Of a DNA stretch of 64,000 nucleotides, positions 12,298 through 24,380 are shown one piece after another; within the stretch, counting starts at the first letter, position 1; each line of letters starts with the position of its first letter. The translations under genes were made by a program, and so were the position numbers. The notes beneath the pieces were generated by a model. It did not search any database, had not been told where the DNA came from, and was given only the letters and a program-made list of their open reading frames with translations. The DNA is from Morchella semilibera (taxonomy: Eukaryota; Ascomycota; Pezizomycetes; Pezizales; Morchellaceae). The stretch lies in contig CM018609.1 of assembly GCA_009192285.1 (NCBI GenBank), forward strand, positions 963,321 through 1,027,320. The letters run 5' to 3'.

Positions 12298-15200
12298 TCA
12301 TAGTTGCAAACGATAAGTCGCAACCTCAAAGGGTCTTAGAGTAATCTTGAGGATCGTCACCTCCTCTCCGTCCTTTTCGCCTTTCTCGAGTTCTACTTCC
12401 TCCAGATCGTCTTCGAGAATATTTGTCTTATATGCGCGTTTTATCGGATGTTTACTAGAGATTTATGGGGCATCAGTATAGTGTGAATGATTGTGGATTA
12501 AATTGCTCATACCTAGTAAGACAAGTGCTGGCTCTTCCACCCAAGCTGTCATAAAATCTGAGAATGACGCTCTTTCCCTTTCTGATTGGCAAGCCACCCA
12601 TTGAAATGTCTTCATCGTCTTCGCCGCGCTTCACGTGATCGAGTATGATGGATGGTGATCCAGATAAGGACAGGGTACCTATTGTGTTTTGTACTGCCAC
12701 AGCATCACAGGAATCCCTATAAGCTATAATCATGGGGATATTGAATTCGGCTGCTGCGCGAATCGTTGTCTCTCCAACGGCCCCCTGATGGGGAAGAATG
12801 GCATAGCGGAATGTGTGGCGGCCCATATCAGCGTGGGCATCTGGTGCCTTGGGCGCTCTATTCAATGATGAGGATGACTTCAGTAGATGGGACTGGGCGA
12901 CTCACCTAATTAAACTTAATCTCATCACATTACCGACAGTTGCGAAGCCGTACCTGATGTACTTGTCAGCTTGATTACCACAACTAGTCACAATTAGAGG
13001 CTACATACTTGCAATCATTGAGGATCGAGACACCAAAGCCATGCTCAGATAGATCAGCCCATCTATGGCAGCAAACTTCGAATTTTGCCATATCCCATGT
13101 CGTGTTGTAGTGCGTTGGCCGTCTCACAATCCCGTATTGCGTTTCGTATGAAGCCTGTGAGATTTAGCTCTCTACTTTTTTTTTAGTAGGTTAATTTCTG
13201 TCCCATCACTTACCTCGGTATTGTGAACATCAACCGGAAACTCAACCTTCAAGAACTTCTTATCCTCATGCCACTCGATTTCGCTGGCAAACTCGACATA
13301 CGCCCCTGCACCTCCTACAGCGGCCTGAAGACTTATCGTTGTTTTGATCCAGCTTTCCTCACTGATCTTTGTCTCGACAAGGACACTCGCCTTCAGCGGC
13401 CCACTTTCAAGAATTGAGACGTTGCCTGGGGGGAGTTCTTTGCGGGTCTCGAGATGGTAAACTTCGACCTATCATCCGTGAGCGCAGATCGAGCATGGGG
13501 GATAAACAATAAATCACTCACATCCCAGGCTTGCCAGTAAAGCGGTTTATCATCCATGATAACAAGTTGATTCGCTTTCTTGCCCTCGGGAATGATTTGA
13601 CGATCATTAACGAGGTCAGTCAGGCTTGTTATGGCTCCCCCTTCGATCTTTACTTTCAAACAATCATTTTCGAGCACAAACACATCCTTAGAGGTTTCGG
13701 TAACTATAGACCCAGTTTAGCCCCGAAATTTTAAAGGTTTATCGATCCGAATTACCCACCTGAAACCTTAGGGGAGGTATCATTCATATCTTGAACAGTA
13801 GCCAAACCCGAGCCGCCCGAATTCAAGAAAGCATAACCAGTGCCATCGGCACATGCCTGACCAGAATACTTCAGGGCTGTCTTTGGCAACTTCACAAGCT
13901 CCGCCCGAGGCCATAGCAGAGTGTTGATAGCAACAAGCTCAGTATCTGGTCCTGGCGCATCCTTCAGGCGCAACGCCCTCACCGCGTTGGCAAGAAGCCT
14001 GTACCCCTCCTCAAAAAGTTCCAGATAAATCTGTTAAAAAATCAGAATTGGTTAAAAAAAAATTATCCAGAAAGCGCAGGTACCTGATCACAATCTCGAT
14101 AACACATCTCAATGCAAGATCCTGGAAGACAGTCATGGAATTGACACCTAAAGAGTTAATCACAAATACCATTCAATTTGGAAAAAAACTTACAAGCAAA
14201 TATTCTCCCATAAAATATCGATGCGAAACTTGGGATATTTGTAGTCTGGCGCCTTTATACTTGCAATAGTAGCCAGCATTTCTAGATTTTTCATCATGGA
14301 CTCCGCAAGTCTGTTGTTCTTCTTATTTCTACTTTGGGTTGTGTAGGTTCCTCTGTGGAGCTCGAAGTAGAGCTCCCCATACCATGTGGCAAAGTTCTTT
14401 GAGCCCTTCTTCTCCAAACGGGCAAAGAAATCATCGACAGAGTCTCCCATCTTGACGCGGGGAAGTAGGCCAACAGTATCGCTAATCCCGCGGCAGCGGC
14501 GGAGCTTTTCTAGGTGTTCGGCAGTTGGGCCACCACCACCGTCACCATGTCCAAAGACTAGAAGTGAGGTTGCGTCATTGTCCATGGATTTGTGCTGCGT
14601 GATAGAACGTTTAACATCACCAAAGTGCGCTTGCGCAGTATATCTATTCAATCTCAGCGGCTGGTTGATTTATACCTGGGGTTGCTCTTACGTTTCGCTC
14701 GGAGGCATATGACACAAGACTTGAGACCCATCGAGGGCGATCCAGTTGAATGTTGTGTGTGGAAACTTGTTAATATTATTCCATGATAATTTTTGGGTCA
14801 TGAACCTCGTCATTCCAGCCAACCTGCATAGCTGGGGCAGTTGAGAACTATAACCGAAGGTATCTAACCTCACATAAGCTTTAGAACTAACAAATCGGGG
14901 AGTTATACCTTACCAGGTAGCCAAAAAGTAGTGCATCTCTCTCCAAACCTGCTTTGGAAAAATCTTTGCCCCAGAATAAATTGCCTTACCAAACTTTCGC
15001 CCCCAGGCAAATTTGTATCATGCTCTACAAAGCTTCCACCGATGTATTGAAATTTGCCCTCTTTAACTTTGTTGCGCACTCTGGTCCAAAGTTTTGGATA
15101 GTAATTCTCAAGCCATTTGTACTGCTGCGCGGAGGAGCATGTGAAGCGATGCTCGGGATACTCATCCATCAAGTTACACTGTGAAGCCCATGAACGGGCT

Positions 15201-16357
15201 ACCTTGCCTGTCATCCCATAATGTTAGTATCATTACAGTGGCCTAGGGCTTATTCATACGTTTCGTCTCATCAAATGGCCAGAGCCAACACGTATCAATA
15301 TGGCAATGCCCTGTGGCAAAGACGAGTGACTCGGTGTCCGTATCGTAAACATTCGCCGAATCGACCTTGTCTCCGATGTATCGTGCGGCAATTTTACGGC
15401 ACTTGGTGATAGATTCCTGAGAACCTGGAACGAATGTATTCACGATCTCGTTTGCAACCTGAGTCGCCATATGCGCTTCCTATATATAGATATATTAGTT
15501 AGGCTTACACCCATGACGGAATGGCATTTATCTAACCCAAGATTCTCCAGAAAACTCACGACTTGCGTCCCCGAGAATCCAAAAATCTATATACAGCGCC
15601 TGAGCCTCCACGTTGGGCACCACGATTTCGGCCTTTGTCAATTGGAAGCTGTGGGGCGGGATAGTTAGCCAGTATTCTACAGGGTTAGGGTTTCTTGGAA
15701 GCTTAGTAGTACTAGCGGTCCATATCAGGTGCCTGAATTATATCTCCCGCCATCGGGTTTCCAAACATGCCATTGCACCCAATCTCGATATAGAATAAAT
15801 GTTCCTTCTCGTCTCTCCAGGATTTGGGAAGCAACCAAGCGACACGTTCACCACCGCCGGTGAGACCTTGAACGGGTTCTCCCTCATTGGTATAGACCAG
15901 ACCTTCGCAATTACAGTCGAAATGGAACTCAATGCGGTCGTATTTGTAGAGGCGGGAGGGAATCTTGATATTGATTTTGAACCAGTGTGTGGACCAAGAT
16001 GGACCGAATCTCTCGCCTATAGAGGTGGGCTTGAAATCACCTGGAGATTTAGATTAGCTTCTTAGTTCTACACCACATATGGGGGATTGGGGGGGGGGGG
16101 GGGTAATAACCTCTGATAGCGTGCTGAAAAAGAGGCCTTTCAAGATCAGGAACCGAGTAGCTCTCAAGCTTCACATGCTCTTCTGAGCTCTCGGTATCAA
16201 AGGTCCACATGGAGCGAAGGTTTTGACTCTCATACTGGCCATGTGCAGTGAACTGCTTTAGCCTATCTTGATAGATGGAACGGATTTGCTGTCCTTTAGG
16301 CTCAAAATTGAGTTTAGGATAGTCGGAAGACTCGGGTAAGACCTGACCACCACCCAT
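12298..16357 (-). CDS. AMS1: Alpha-mannosidase, glycoside hydrolase family 38 (vacuolar Ams1 type), 15 exons
   Basis: This GH38 enzyme removes alpha-linked mannose from free oligosaccharides; the yeast homologue works in the vacuole after cytosol-to-vacuole transport. Fifteen exons were read: 16357-16111, 16040-15713, 15648-15537, 15479-15260, 15207-14914, 14863-14692, 14643-14194, 14147-14084, 14030-13760, 13703-13522, 13468-13214, 13154-13009, 12953-12906, 12857-12513 and 12454-12298. They total 3291 nt, exactly 1096 codons plus stop, the usual family length. Landmarks are [12 protein letters not shown] after intron 1; the zinc-site motif [18 protein letters not shown] (His289, Asp291); [13 protein letters not shown] with the likely nucleophile Asp366; [21 protein letters not shown] (about 610-618); YWQAWDVEVYHLE; and the C-terminal [10 protein letters not shown]. 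No signal peptide is present, as in Ams1. Start context is AGCAATGGG. All introns are short GT..AG. Confidence 0.95.
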
Positions 16358-17742
16358 TGCTGCTGATGCTACCGAGAGGATGGTTTGGAGTGGATTCTGC
16401 TGTTTGTGAGAACGGCCGCAACTTTATCAAGAGGTGGTTGTTAGTGAAACGATTCCAGGGAAGGAAAGAGAGGGGGAGGGAGGAGGCTAGCTATGTATGC
16501 CACAGGTAATTGATTGAGGGTGTGAGCTATGAACACATGATATTATTCTAGAGGGAGGGAAGGAGGGCGGGGGGGAGGGCGGGGAGGGATTGTGTGGGAG
16601 CTCCTAATGCCAAGATTATGTGCAGGGGTATCACAACATAAGGGTGGGGAAAGCTTGCTAGGGTTAGGGGAATAATTAATGGGTATAGCAAGGCAACACA
16701 AACCTGTCCATGTCGCGAGAATATTAATCGAGTTTTTCAGTGGTGAAGAGTTTTTCTTTGGTAGCTTAGAGTCTCAAAAATTGCTCAAAAGCTCCTATTA
16801 AGAGAATCTAAAACCGAGCGACAGAACGTTTGAGTGGGTGTGATGGAGGTCGTGCGCTAGGTGGGGAGGAGGAGACGAAGATAGATATGTAACAACAAGC
16901 CCAATACTCGTATTTTCTGTGGCAGCTCATGAGCTATTTAAACTAATCTAAATAATAATAACAGATCCTCTTCACGTAATTTATAATCTACATAACTAAA
17001 TATGGCAATGAATGTATGTAGAAATTCTTGTATTTTACCCCACTTCCCCACAAACATGACTGCATGCACCAGGAACGGAACTGTGTAAACTTGCAGAAGG
17101 CGACGAGCTGATCAATCGGATGAAAGTCCCTACATACTCATCGTTTTCCCCGCAATCTTGTGTCACGCGAGAACTATCAGAATATGAAGGTATCTGTTCT
17201 TTTGGGGTGGGATCGAATACTTAACTATGCTTTATTAGGGGTGTTGAAATACAGGCGCAACTCGAACTTCAAGGAATTGTTAGTCAGAGTTCTACTAACA
17301 GAGTCCGTTCGAAGGTCTCTATAATATGGTGACTTTGAAGGCTAATCCTTTTCTAGGTAATGCTTTTGAATTTAGGTATTAATAACAATGGTCGGGGTCG
17401 AGACTTCTGAGTGGTTTATTAATACTTATACCCTCACTACCTGCCGGCATTCATCCAGGAATAAGTACTTTACATTAAATATAAATTTGAGTAGGGTATT
17501 ACCAATTTCTCGGGTCAGCAAGCGTTTAGCGCCTATCTATGAGTGATATTTCATGATGGAAGCCGGTAAGAATAGAATTGACACTACTGTCGTAGGTGAT
17601 CGTACCTTGAGAGGATCCATAATTATAAAGTCAAATGGCTTAAACTGTTTACGTTCAATACCCATTTTTTACAAACCTAACGACGGTCTGTGAAAGAGCT
17701 AAATATGATTGCCAAAATAAGCCCCTCGGGGCAGTAGCATAA
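16358..17742. other. Intergenic region between alpha-mannosidase and SET gene
   Basis: Both flanking genes read leftwards, so this stretch contains the promoter and 5' leader of the alpha-mannosidase gene and the 3' flank of the SET gene. It includes G-rich runs near 16555-16590 and a GGGTTAGGGG word at 16661-16670. I see no open frame worth calling. Confidence 0.5.
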
Positions 17743-18790
17743 TCACTCCGCCCGAGACCATAGCCACTCTTCAAAGTCCTCACTCCCAAAATGTACCTCA
17801 CTCCCTTTTTTCAATTTTGACAGCCACTTACTTGAACTTCCAGCCAAAGGGTGGCTCTCTGGATCCTTCACTAGGGCCTTAATATGATCAAAGATCTCTG
17901 ATGCATAATCTACCCCCTCACACTGCTCTCTGTTCTTCAGTGCCAACCTTGCAAAAGCTCTGGCTCTTGGATAATCCCCGTGCATGACACAAATTTTTAA
18001 GGCGTCATAATATGTGGTGTAAAGGGAAATGTCATTCACCCCCTCCTCCTCCAGTAAGTCAACTATTCTCCGGCAAAATCCCAGCGCCTTCCCCGGATTA
18101 GACCGTATATAGGAGTCCGACAGTAAAACCTCTTCCATGGAGAGAATGTTACGGCGACGGCGATCACTTGCCTCGATTTCATCGAGGTCGTGTGCACAGG
18201 TGGTGCAGAGGCACTCGAAGTCAAGTTTTCTGAGGAGAGCTCGTTGACGGTCTTCACGAATGGATTTGCATTCACTTTGACTGAGATAACTGATTGTTAT
18301 CTCATCGCCAGCAGAGATCTCATCGATGGCATAGACGCGCCCTTGACTACTGGCGGGGTTCCAGGAATACATCGCATTGGGGACCTTTAATTAGACCTTA
18401 TTAGCGCACTGATATCAACTGGGAATAGAAAGGCTGTCTAACGCAACTATGATTAAACCTAGAGCAAACAAGAAAAACTCCTGCCGCTACACTATCGATG
18501 CCAAGTGGGAGGCAGTTCGTCTTGAATATGCCCGGGAATGGTTTGAGCTTTCCAACGAAGCAGTTATGAAGCGAACAAAATGCCCGCTGGTCGTCATCAG
18601 ATAGACGCGCGACACTTTTCTCAATCATGGCATCCACACCGCCAATGCCATCAACTGTAGCTCCATCTATGATAAACAGAGGAGATTCTGATATGATAAG
18701 GTCGCCGCGTGAAAGTGTTTCTGTGGCTACGACGCCTAGGCCGGCGCCGGAGATGGGGGAAAGTTTGTAAGGGAGTTGTAATTCAGACAT
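17743..18790 (-). CDS. SET-domain protein, SMYD/SET5-like lysine methyltransferase
   Basis: Two exons, 18790-18443 and 18384-17743, separated by a 58-nt GT..AG intron (donor GTTAGA, acceptor TTAAAG), give 329 codons plus stop. The protein begins with a SET-N strand (SPISGAGLGVVATETLSRGDLIISESPLF). It then carries the SET core signature NHSCVPNA (about 113-120), split by the intron, and GDEITISY (about 142-149) containing the catalytic-pocket tyrosine. A cysteine cluster follows (ECLCTTC, 173-179), typical of the post-SET zinc site. The C-terminal half (about 180-329) looks helical and TPR-like, as in SMYD proteins, but no MYND finger is seen. Predicted activity is S-adenosylmethionine-dependent lysine methylation; the substrate is unknown. 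The start ATG has a good context (CTAAAATGTC). Confidence 0.88.
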
Positions 18791-19954
18791 TTTAGCCCCG
18801 AGAAAGAATTGAAGTGGTGGAAGGAATACGTAGATTGAGGCATCCGTCCGTTGTTCTGCAGATCTCCGTTACTGGCCTGTATGGGATGCCTGAATGTGCA
18901 ACCGGGGATCACGACTCTGTGGTAGGCCAGGGCAATATATTACCCGGGAAGGAGCCAGTTCTCTTTAGATGTATACTAGCTAGTGCCCTCAGTCTTGTAT
19001 TTGAAGTCAAAATATCTAACTTAAAGAGGATCCGTGGACCACGAGTTCGTTTGCTGTTCTCGTCCTGCCAAGCCGAGTGATTTACTATGTCATAATCAAT
19101 AAATGATAACCACTAAGCCTTCCAGTAAAGCCCAGTGCACTAGGAGCAAGATCTAGGATACCTATGCATTATACAGTTGCGAGGGCTAGCTTGGATAGGC
19201 ACAAAATATATCATCCGAAGCAGCCGCCTAAGATCTAGCACCTCAGCTGGTCTGTTCAGTATTCTAGCATGGATAAGTATAAAAGAAAATCGGAATCATA
19301 CAGGTACGTCTGAAAAGGATATACCTGTTAACATTGTAGTGATTGAAAGAGGATATATCTGGTGCGAATAGTTCACCTCCATGGCAATCGCTGTGTTCGT
19401 CCTTAATACGAACGTACTAGAACTTGGTTTATCTTTTATGTCGCTTTAGGGTGCCCTAAAAAAGAGATTGGGTCATATTATACATACTACATTGTTTGTC
19501 ACCCCCTGAGCAAATGGCCTCCAGGGCCGAGGTTGGACGATGTGCCAACTGGTAGTAATGGGCTTCTGGAACCCTTTAATCATAAACCAGTGCCCTTATA
19601 CCTGGGCCAGCCTCTCTTCCTAGGGTTTGGGATACTACCGTTGAGTCTCGAGCTATAAGTGGTGTCAGGTCAGGCAGCTTAGATTTGCTGCGTGAACTTG
19701 CGGCTTGAGGCGCCACATGCTGGGTTAAGGTACATACATTTATTTTGATGTAGAGTTGAGTAGTACTCCATGTACTACGGGGGTAGCTAAGGGGTATAGA
19801 AGTCTATGATAGAGCGACACTAGCACTGGTGTTGTTGAAGCTTACATGTATGTACTTAGGTGTCGCTAGACTACATACGCACCCCGGTAGTATACTTATA
19901 CATTGACAAGGGTTGTATAGATGTTATGTAAACAAAAATATAGTGTCTAATGAA
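18791..19954. other. Intergenic region upstream of SET gene and tRNA
   Basis: Contains the presumed promoter of the leftward SET gene and the 5' flank of the tRNA gene. Open frames of 60-90 codons (18814-19080, 19177-19371) show no recognisable features and I do not call them. Confidence 0.45.
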
Positions 19955-20025
19955 TCCGTTGTGGTGTAATGGTTAGCATCAGTCGCTCTCACCGACTAGA
20001 TCGGGGTTCAATTCCCCGCAACGGA
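19955..20025 (+). tRNA. tRNA-Glu (anticodon CTC)
   Basis: A complete 71-nt cloverleaf can be folded. The acceptor stem is TCCGTTG paired with CAACGGA. The D arm contains GGTTAG. The anticodon stem AGTCG/CGACT encloses loop CTCTCAC with anticodon CTC, reading GAG codons. The T arm CGGGG..TTCAATT..CCCCG contains the internal B-box GGTTCAATTCC. There is no intron and no encoded CCA, as expected for a nuclear gene. It stands alone between protein genes. Confidence 0.96.
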
Positions 20026-20039
20026 ATTATTCAACAATC

Positions 20040-20045
20040 TTTTTT
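20040..20045 (+). terminator. RNA polymerase III T-run terminator
   Basis: Six consecutive T residues lie 15 nt downstream of the tRNA 3' end, the standard Pol III termination signal. Confidence 0.75.
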
Positions 20046-20173
20046 CCCACTTATTTACCCTTATTCCCCTACCTGCAGGTCTCTGCAATCTTTCGGCAGG
20101 GACGATATAGGTGTAGTATTATTTTAGATTTGTGATCCACTTATATATATATATACATGTACATATATACAGT

Positions 20174-20210
20174 CCCCCAAGTTTTGCGAAAGCCACGCCT
20201 AGCTTGGGGG
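20174..20210. repeat. Short inverted repeat (hairpin)
   Basis: Perfect 8-bp arms CCCCCAAG and CTTGGGGG enclose a 21-nt loop. It lies about 130 bp downstream of the tRNA terminator, next to a second self-complementary stretch built of TATATA and ACATGTAC at 20143-20170. No gene model explains either. Confidence 0.5.
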
Positions 20211-22587
20211 TTTCCCTGTTCTGACTGCTGAACGTCACGGCATTTTTAATCAAGACAGACCCATTGTCACAGTAAATATATACCGAAAACTATCGAGTCT
20301 CCCTTAGCCGCTTTTGCTTAGTGAAGACAAGAAACCCAAAACTGGTCTCGTCAACATATGGGTGTGTTTTTGGTGGGACGGTACTTTTGGTGGCCACACA
20401 TGTAGATGAAAACGAGAAATTGGTGGGAATATTGTTTAGAGTATATTATATATTAAAGCTTTAAAAATTAATACAATAAGTCAGAAACGTCCCTCTTGAG
20501 TTATCCTAAAGGCTCCCAAATAATGGTTTTTAAAATTTTTAGGTCTGGGTTTTCTCGACAACTGCCTAGCTCAGCAATTGCAAGGGAGCATGCAAAAGTG
20601 TCATTTTACCGGAGATACATCCGTTTGGGGTGTTTTTCATCTCGAGGCTAGCACGAGAGTAGATTGTCTCAGTGTCCATTTATCCTTTCTAGCTGAACTT
20701 GGATTACGTGACAGAGCGAAAGAGTTCAATTCATTGGCGCGTTCGGGTCGGGGTATATATATATGTGATGTAGATAACATCGAAGACCATTTGGACTTAT
20801 TACAGAGTTGTAGATATCCGACCATTGGAACTATATGATTAAGTGACTTAATTTGTGAAAACACTTATAAATAATATTTTTAATGTACATTGGGCTGGAA
20901 CGAGAATGATTGCATATTGTAGAAGAACTTGTTATATCTTTATACCATACGAATTATTGTATATATATATATATATACCATTAAATTATTTCCGATCGCA
21001 AGCACTGGGGGAAAACAGGATGATCCCCAGGCCCCCACGGCGCTTAATCAAGCATGCTCACTTGTGGATCGATTTCTCTGGTGACAGATATTCAGCTATC
21101 TCAAGGCAGAAGCCTAGCCCAAGTGAGGACCCGAGTGGCTATGCCACTTGCACTTATGTTAGCATTGTTATGATGCAGGTATTTCACTGAACTGTGGTTT
21201 ATGATTCTTTCTGCACTTGATATACAGGTACATAGATGAACATATATAACGATAGGTCTACGCGGGTTCTGGTTTTGAAATCTCAAATGAAAGGTTTAAT
21301 TTCAAGTGAGTGTATGTATGGGCCGCTCTAGATCTTAATCTCTACACAGCCCAATTGACAGAAGGAACTGCCGAATATCTACGTATCGATACTACTGCTT
21401 AACCTAGCACAGGCAAAATATGGCTTGAGCATGACCTGGCTAGACGTTAATTTTGCAGGTTTGTAATTGGTCTCCTATAGACCCTCAGGTATCTAACAAA
21501 ATACAGTTACACTTAGGATAGCAGATGTACATCTTGTATTTTATTGTATTAACAGACAGAAAAGTATACTCGGCTTTGAGTCAAGTTCTCTGAACATTTG
21601 AAACATAATCCGTAAACTTCTCCTACTTGCTTACAAGTATGGAATCGGGGAACTCTATCTCTTGTGTGGGCAGGATTTGCTGGTAGCTGAAACCGTCCCC
21701 AAGCCTCCAAATGCGCACAGATATGTACTCAGCCGCGGCCCCAAAGGGCTATAAAAAAGTGCTTAAGTGCTGGTTACAACTAAAATTCATTTTTGGCCCC
21801 ACAAGGTCAATTCTGTTGAGGGCGCTCCTAATAACTAGACCCACGTATCGAGATCGGATAAGGAAGATTTAATGGCTATACCAAAGGGTTACTTTAAATT
21901 ATTGGATAGATTGTGTGAGAGAAAGCAAGATCTGCACTTTGAGATCAGGGGCCTAGCTGCTGTAGCTATAAATCATGTTCAACGGGCACACCCAAGGCAT
22001 ATAAAGGTAAATGACAAATGTAAGCCTTGCCATTTCTAGAAGTTACCATGCATCCTATCGGTCCAAACAATAATACTCCAAAAGAAGACAAATGGTTGGT
22101 TCGATTTACTCCTGCTGGCCAGGCCACTATATCTAAGAGGAAATCTCTCTAGCTGATCAAAAGGAGTAACCAATGGTAGACACATAACCTGCGTAAAACT
22201 ATCGGCCGGCCACGAAAAAGAAATATATGTGTATCTAGAGTTCTAAGTCAGTTCATGCGCAAAGCCTATCTATAGTTAGCCTTGAGTACTATATATCGCT
22301 GATCAACAATGATTAAGGCTGAGGAAACTAGTTGAAGAAGAGCCGCCGCGAAAAAGAAAAAAAGAAGCAAAAACAAAAAAAGCCATCAGTACTCTACCAG
22401 TGATGAATTTTCTTTTGGGCTTTGAATGATACTGGAAGCCATATTGTATAAAAGCTGTCAAGCTCCCCAGGCCCCACGCATGGCGTGACAAGATCGACTT
22501 ACGTTAAGTTAAGAATCATTTGGCAAAGACACGAAGGCAACCAAAACAAAAAACAATAAGAAGAAGAAATACCCTCCGCTAGAATCG
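20211..22587. other. Intergenic region, no gene seen
   Basis: About 2.4 kb. The longest frames (for example 20578-20838, 86 codons, and 20855-21190, 111 codons) have no motif and biased AT-rich composition; they are not supported. TA-repeat runs occur at 20960-20978. The 3' part holds the promoter of the membrane-protein gene at 22588, including a T/A-rich stretch on either side of 22560. Confidence 0.45.
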
Positions 22588-23805
22588 ATGCCGATTATTC
22601 TTCCTCTGATTATCTTTACAATTCTTTGTGTACACTTGGAAGGCGTTGTGGCAGACTGCGATAGCGATGGCGACCGGCAGCCAGGATGGTTTACTCCTAT
22701 GGACAACAGACGAGGCACCGCGAGCATTCTTTGGAGTTGTCTCTCCACTCTCTTCATCTGTCTATGGGTTACGCTTCATTTAAACGTCCCCGCAGCCGGC
22801 GAGACCCGCAACATCCATCTGCGCCGCAAGTTCAAATGGATGTTCATAGCCATTCTTTCTCCCGAATTTGTGGCGTGGAACGCAGCTCACCAGTGGTATC
22901 GAGCAAAAAGATCTTGTAAAGAAATGCATGAACTCCCAAATATATCATCATCGAGGTGGACGATATCACACGCATTCTACGCAAACATGGGAGGGTTTAC
23001 CTCAGGATCATTACCGATCGATGCAGACGACATTCGAGAACTAGTTAAAGTAGATGCTATAAGTCTTGATAGTATAATAAGCCAAAGGGAGATTCAAGAT
23101 AAAAGTAAGGCAGATGGCCTAGAGAAATTTATCGCGTGTGTCCAGGCTACATGGTTTGCCGTACAGTTCTTTTATCGAGTTTACTATCAACAACCCATTA
23201 CACAACTGGAACGAGCAACGCTGGGTTATATCTGGGGTGCACTAGTCACATTTTGTTTCTTATGGAATAAGCCTCGCGACGTCTCGGTGGCCACGCCAAT
23301 TTACCTGGTGCCGGGGAAAGATGGGGAGTTGCAGGAAACACTTGCGAAAAACCCAAGGCGGAAATTTTGTGGGCATACCGAGCATCGAATTTCCAACAAC
23401 CGGTATACCTTTGGCTCGCATTTCAAGCCGTTCGACTGGTTGTTTGTAAGAAAGGTTGTAATCAAAACCCTCGTCATGGTGGCTTTCACTGGAATTTACT
23501 TTGTTAAAAAGTGGAATTTTTGTTGGTCAACAAATATGGAATGGTATATCTGGGTCTGTTGCTCATCACTAGTTGCAGGGCTTGGATTTCTATGTATGTG
23601 GACATCGCACTTTTTGCAGTTGAGGAAAGAGTACTTCGATCACAGGAGGTGGTCCGCTCCTATAGCTATGTGTGGGTTGATATTTGGTGTATATGCCTCC
23701 GCACGATTTGCTTTGCTTGTTGAGGCTTTCTGGTCTTTGAGGGAGGTCGATCCTTCGGTCTATCTTGTCCTTAATTACTGGGACGACTACTTGCCCCATT
23801 TCTAG
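22588..23805 (+). CDS. Fungal multipass integral membrane protein, function unknown
   Basis: A single-exon 405-codon frame starts at an ATG following an A-rich leader. The N-terminus is a hydrophobic signal or first helix (MPIILPLIIFTILCVHLEG). It is followed by GWFTPMDNRRGTASILWSC, a recognisable motif of a large fungal membrane-protein family that begins with an extracellular segment and RGT..WSC. Further hydrophobic segments occur at about residues 45-67, 84-105, 180-200, 208-226, 290-308, 318-340 and 355-380. The loop after the third segment includes WNAAHQWYRAKRSC. The C-terminus ends VLNYWDDYLPHF, resembling the aromatic-rich ends of this family. The family is common in basidiomycetes and ascomycetes and has no established function. 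The frame is intact and coding-like; both flanks are gene-free. Confidence 0.85.
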   Translation: MPIILPLIIFTILCVHLEGVVADCDSDGDRQPGWFTPMDNRRGTASILWSCLSTLFICLWVTLHLNVPAAGETRNIHLRRKFKWMFIAILSPEFVAWNAAHQWYRAKRSCKEMHELPNISSSRWTISHAFYANMGGFTSGSLPIDADDIRELVKVDAISLDSIISQREIQDKSKADGLEKFIACVQATWFAVQFFYRVYYQQPITQLERATLGYIWGALVTFCFLWNKPRDVSVATPIYLVPGKDGELQETLAKNPRRKFCGHTEHRISNNRYTFGSHFKPFDWLFVRKVVIKTLVMVAFTGIYFVKKWNFCWSTNMEWYIWVCCSSLVAGLGFLCMWTSHFLQLRKEYFDHRRWSAPIAMCGLIFGVYASARFALLVEAFWSLREVDPSVYLVLNYWDDYLPHF

Positions 23806-23892
23806 TTCTATTTGTTTCAACCCGCATCGTTCTTTGTGACTTTCGAGTTATGCTATTGTATTTCTCCCCCATCTTTATGTTTTTCCCTTAGT

Positions 23893-24052
23893 CTCCTCTC
23901 CTCTTCTCTTCCCTCCCCTCCCCTCCCCTCCCCTCCCCTTCCCTCCCCTTCCCTCCCCTTCTCTTCCCTTCTCTCTTTTTTTTTCCTTTTTCCTTTTTCC
24001 TTTTCCTTTTTCTTTTCTTTTTTTTTTTTTGGGGGGGGGGGTCGGTTGGGGG
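23893..24052. repeat. Polypyrimidine tract followed by T and G homopolymers
   Basis: About 130 nt are almost pure C/T on the plus strand, made of CCCCT and CCCTTCCCT units. Then come CCTTTTT units, a run of T and a run of G. Its mirror symmetry would allow triplex (H-DNA) structure. It sits directly after the membrane-protein gene and marks the transition to the gene-poor part of the window. Confidence 0.8.
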
Positions 24053-24224
24053 GGGGTCAGCCGAGATGTCATGGAGGGTTGCATAACTCGTAAGATGTTA
24101 TTCGAGCGTAAGATTGCGTACTTATATAGAAATTTATGGGTCTGTCTATTGATCCAATAAAATGTATACTAAAGCAAATCTCAAGACATCACTTAAATAT
24201 TTCTAGACCCCTTGGTCGTGGATG

Positions 24225-24380
24225 GCACTAATATACTCGCTATCCACCATAAGAACCTGAAAATGCGAGTGACAAGGGCAGGGATAATTTTTATGGAGAA
24301 TTGTCTTGGCCCCATACAAATATTGGCACCTGCATTTTCAGGTTCTTATGGTGCGCGGTGGATAACGAGTAAACTAATAT
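24225..24380. mobile_element. MITE-like foldback element
   Basis: Imperfect inverted arms at about 24230-24267 and 24331-24378 share ACTCG, TATCCACC and CCATAAGAACCTGAAAATGC, interrupted by a short insertion in the right arm. The roughly 65-bp centre has no coding capacity. The size and structure fit a miniature inverted-repeat element. A clear target duplication was not found. Confidence 0.6.
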
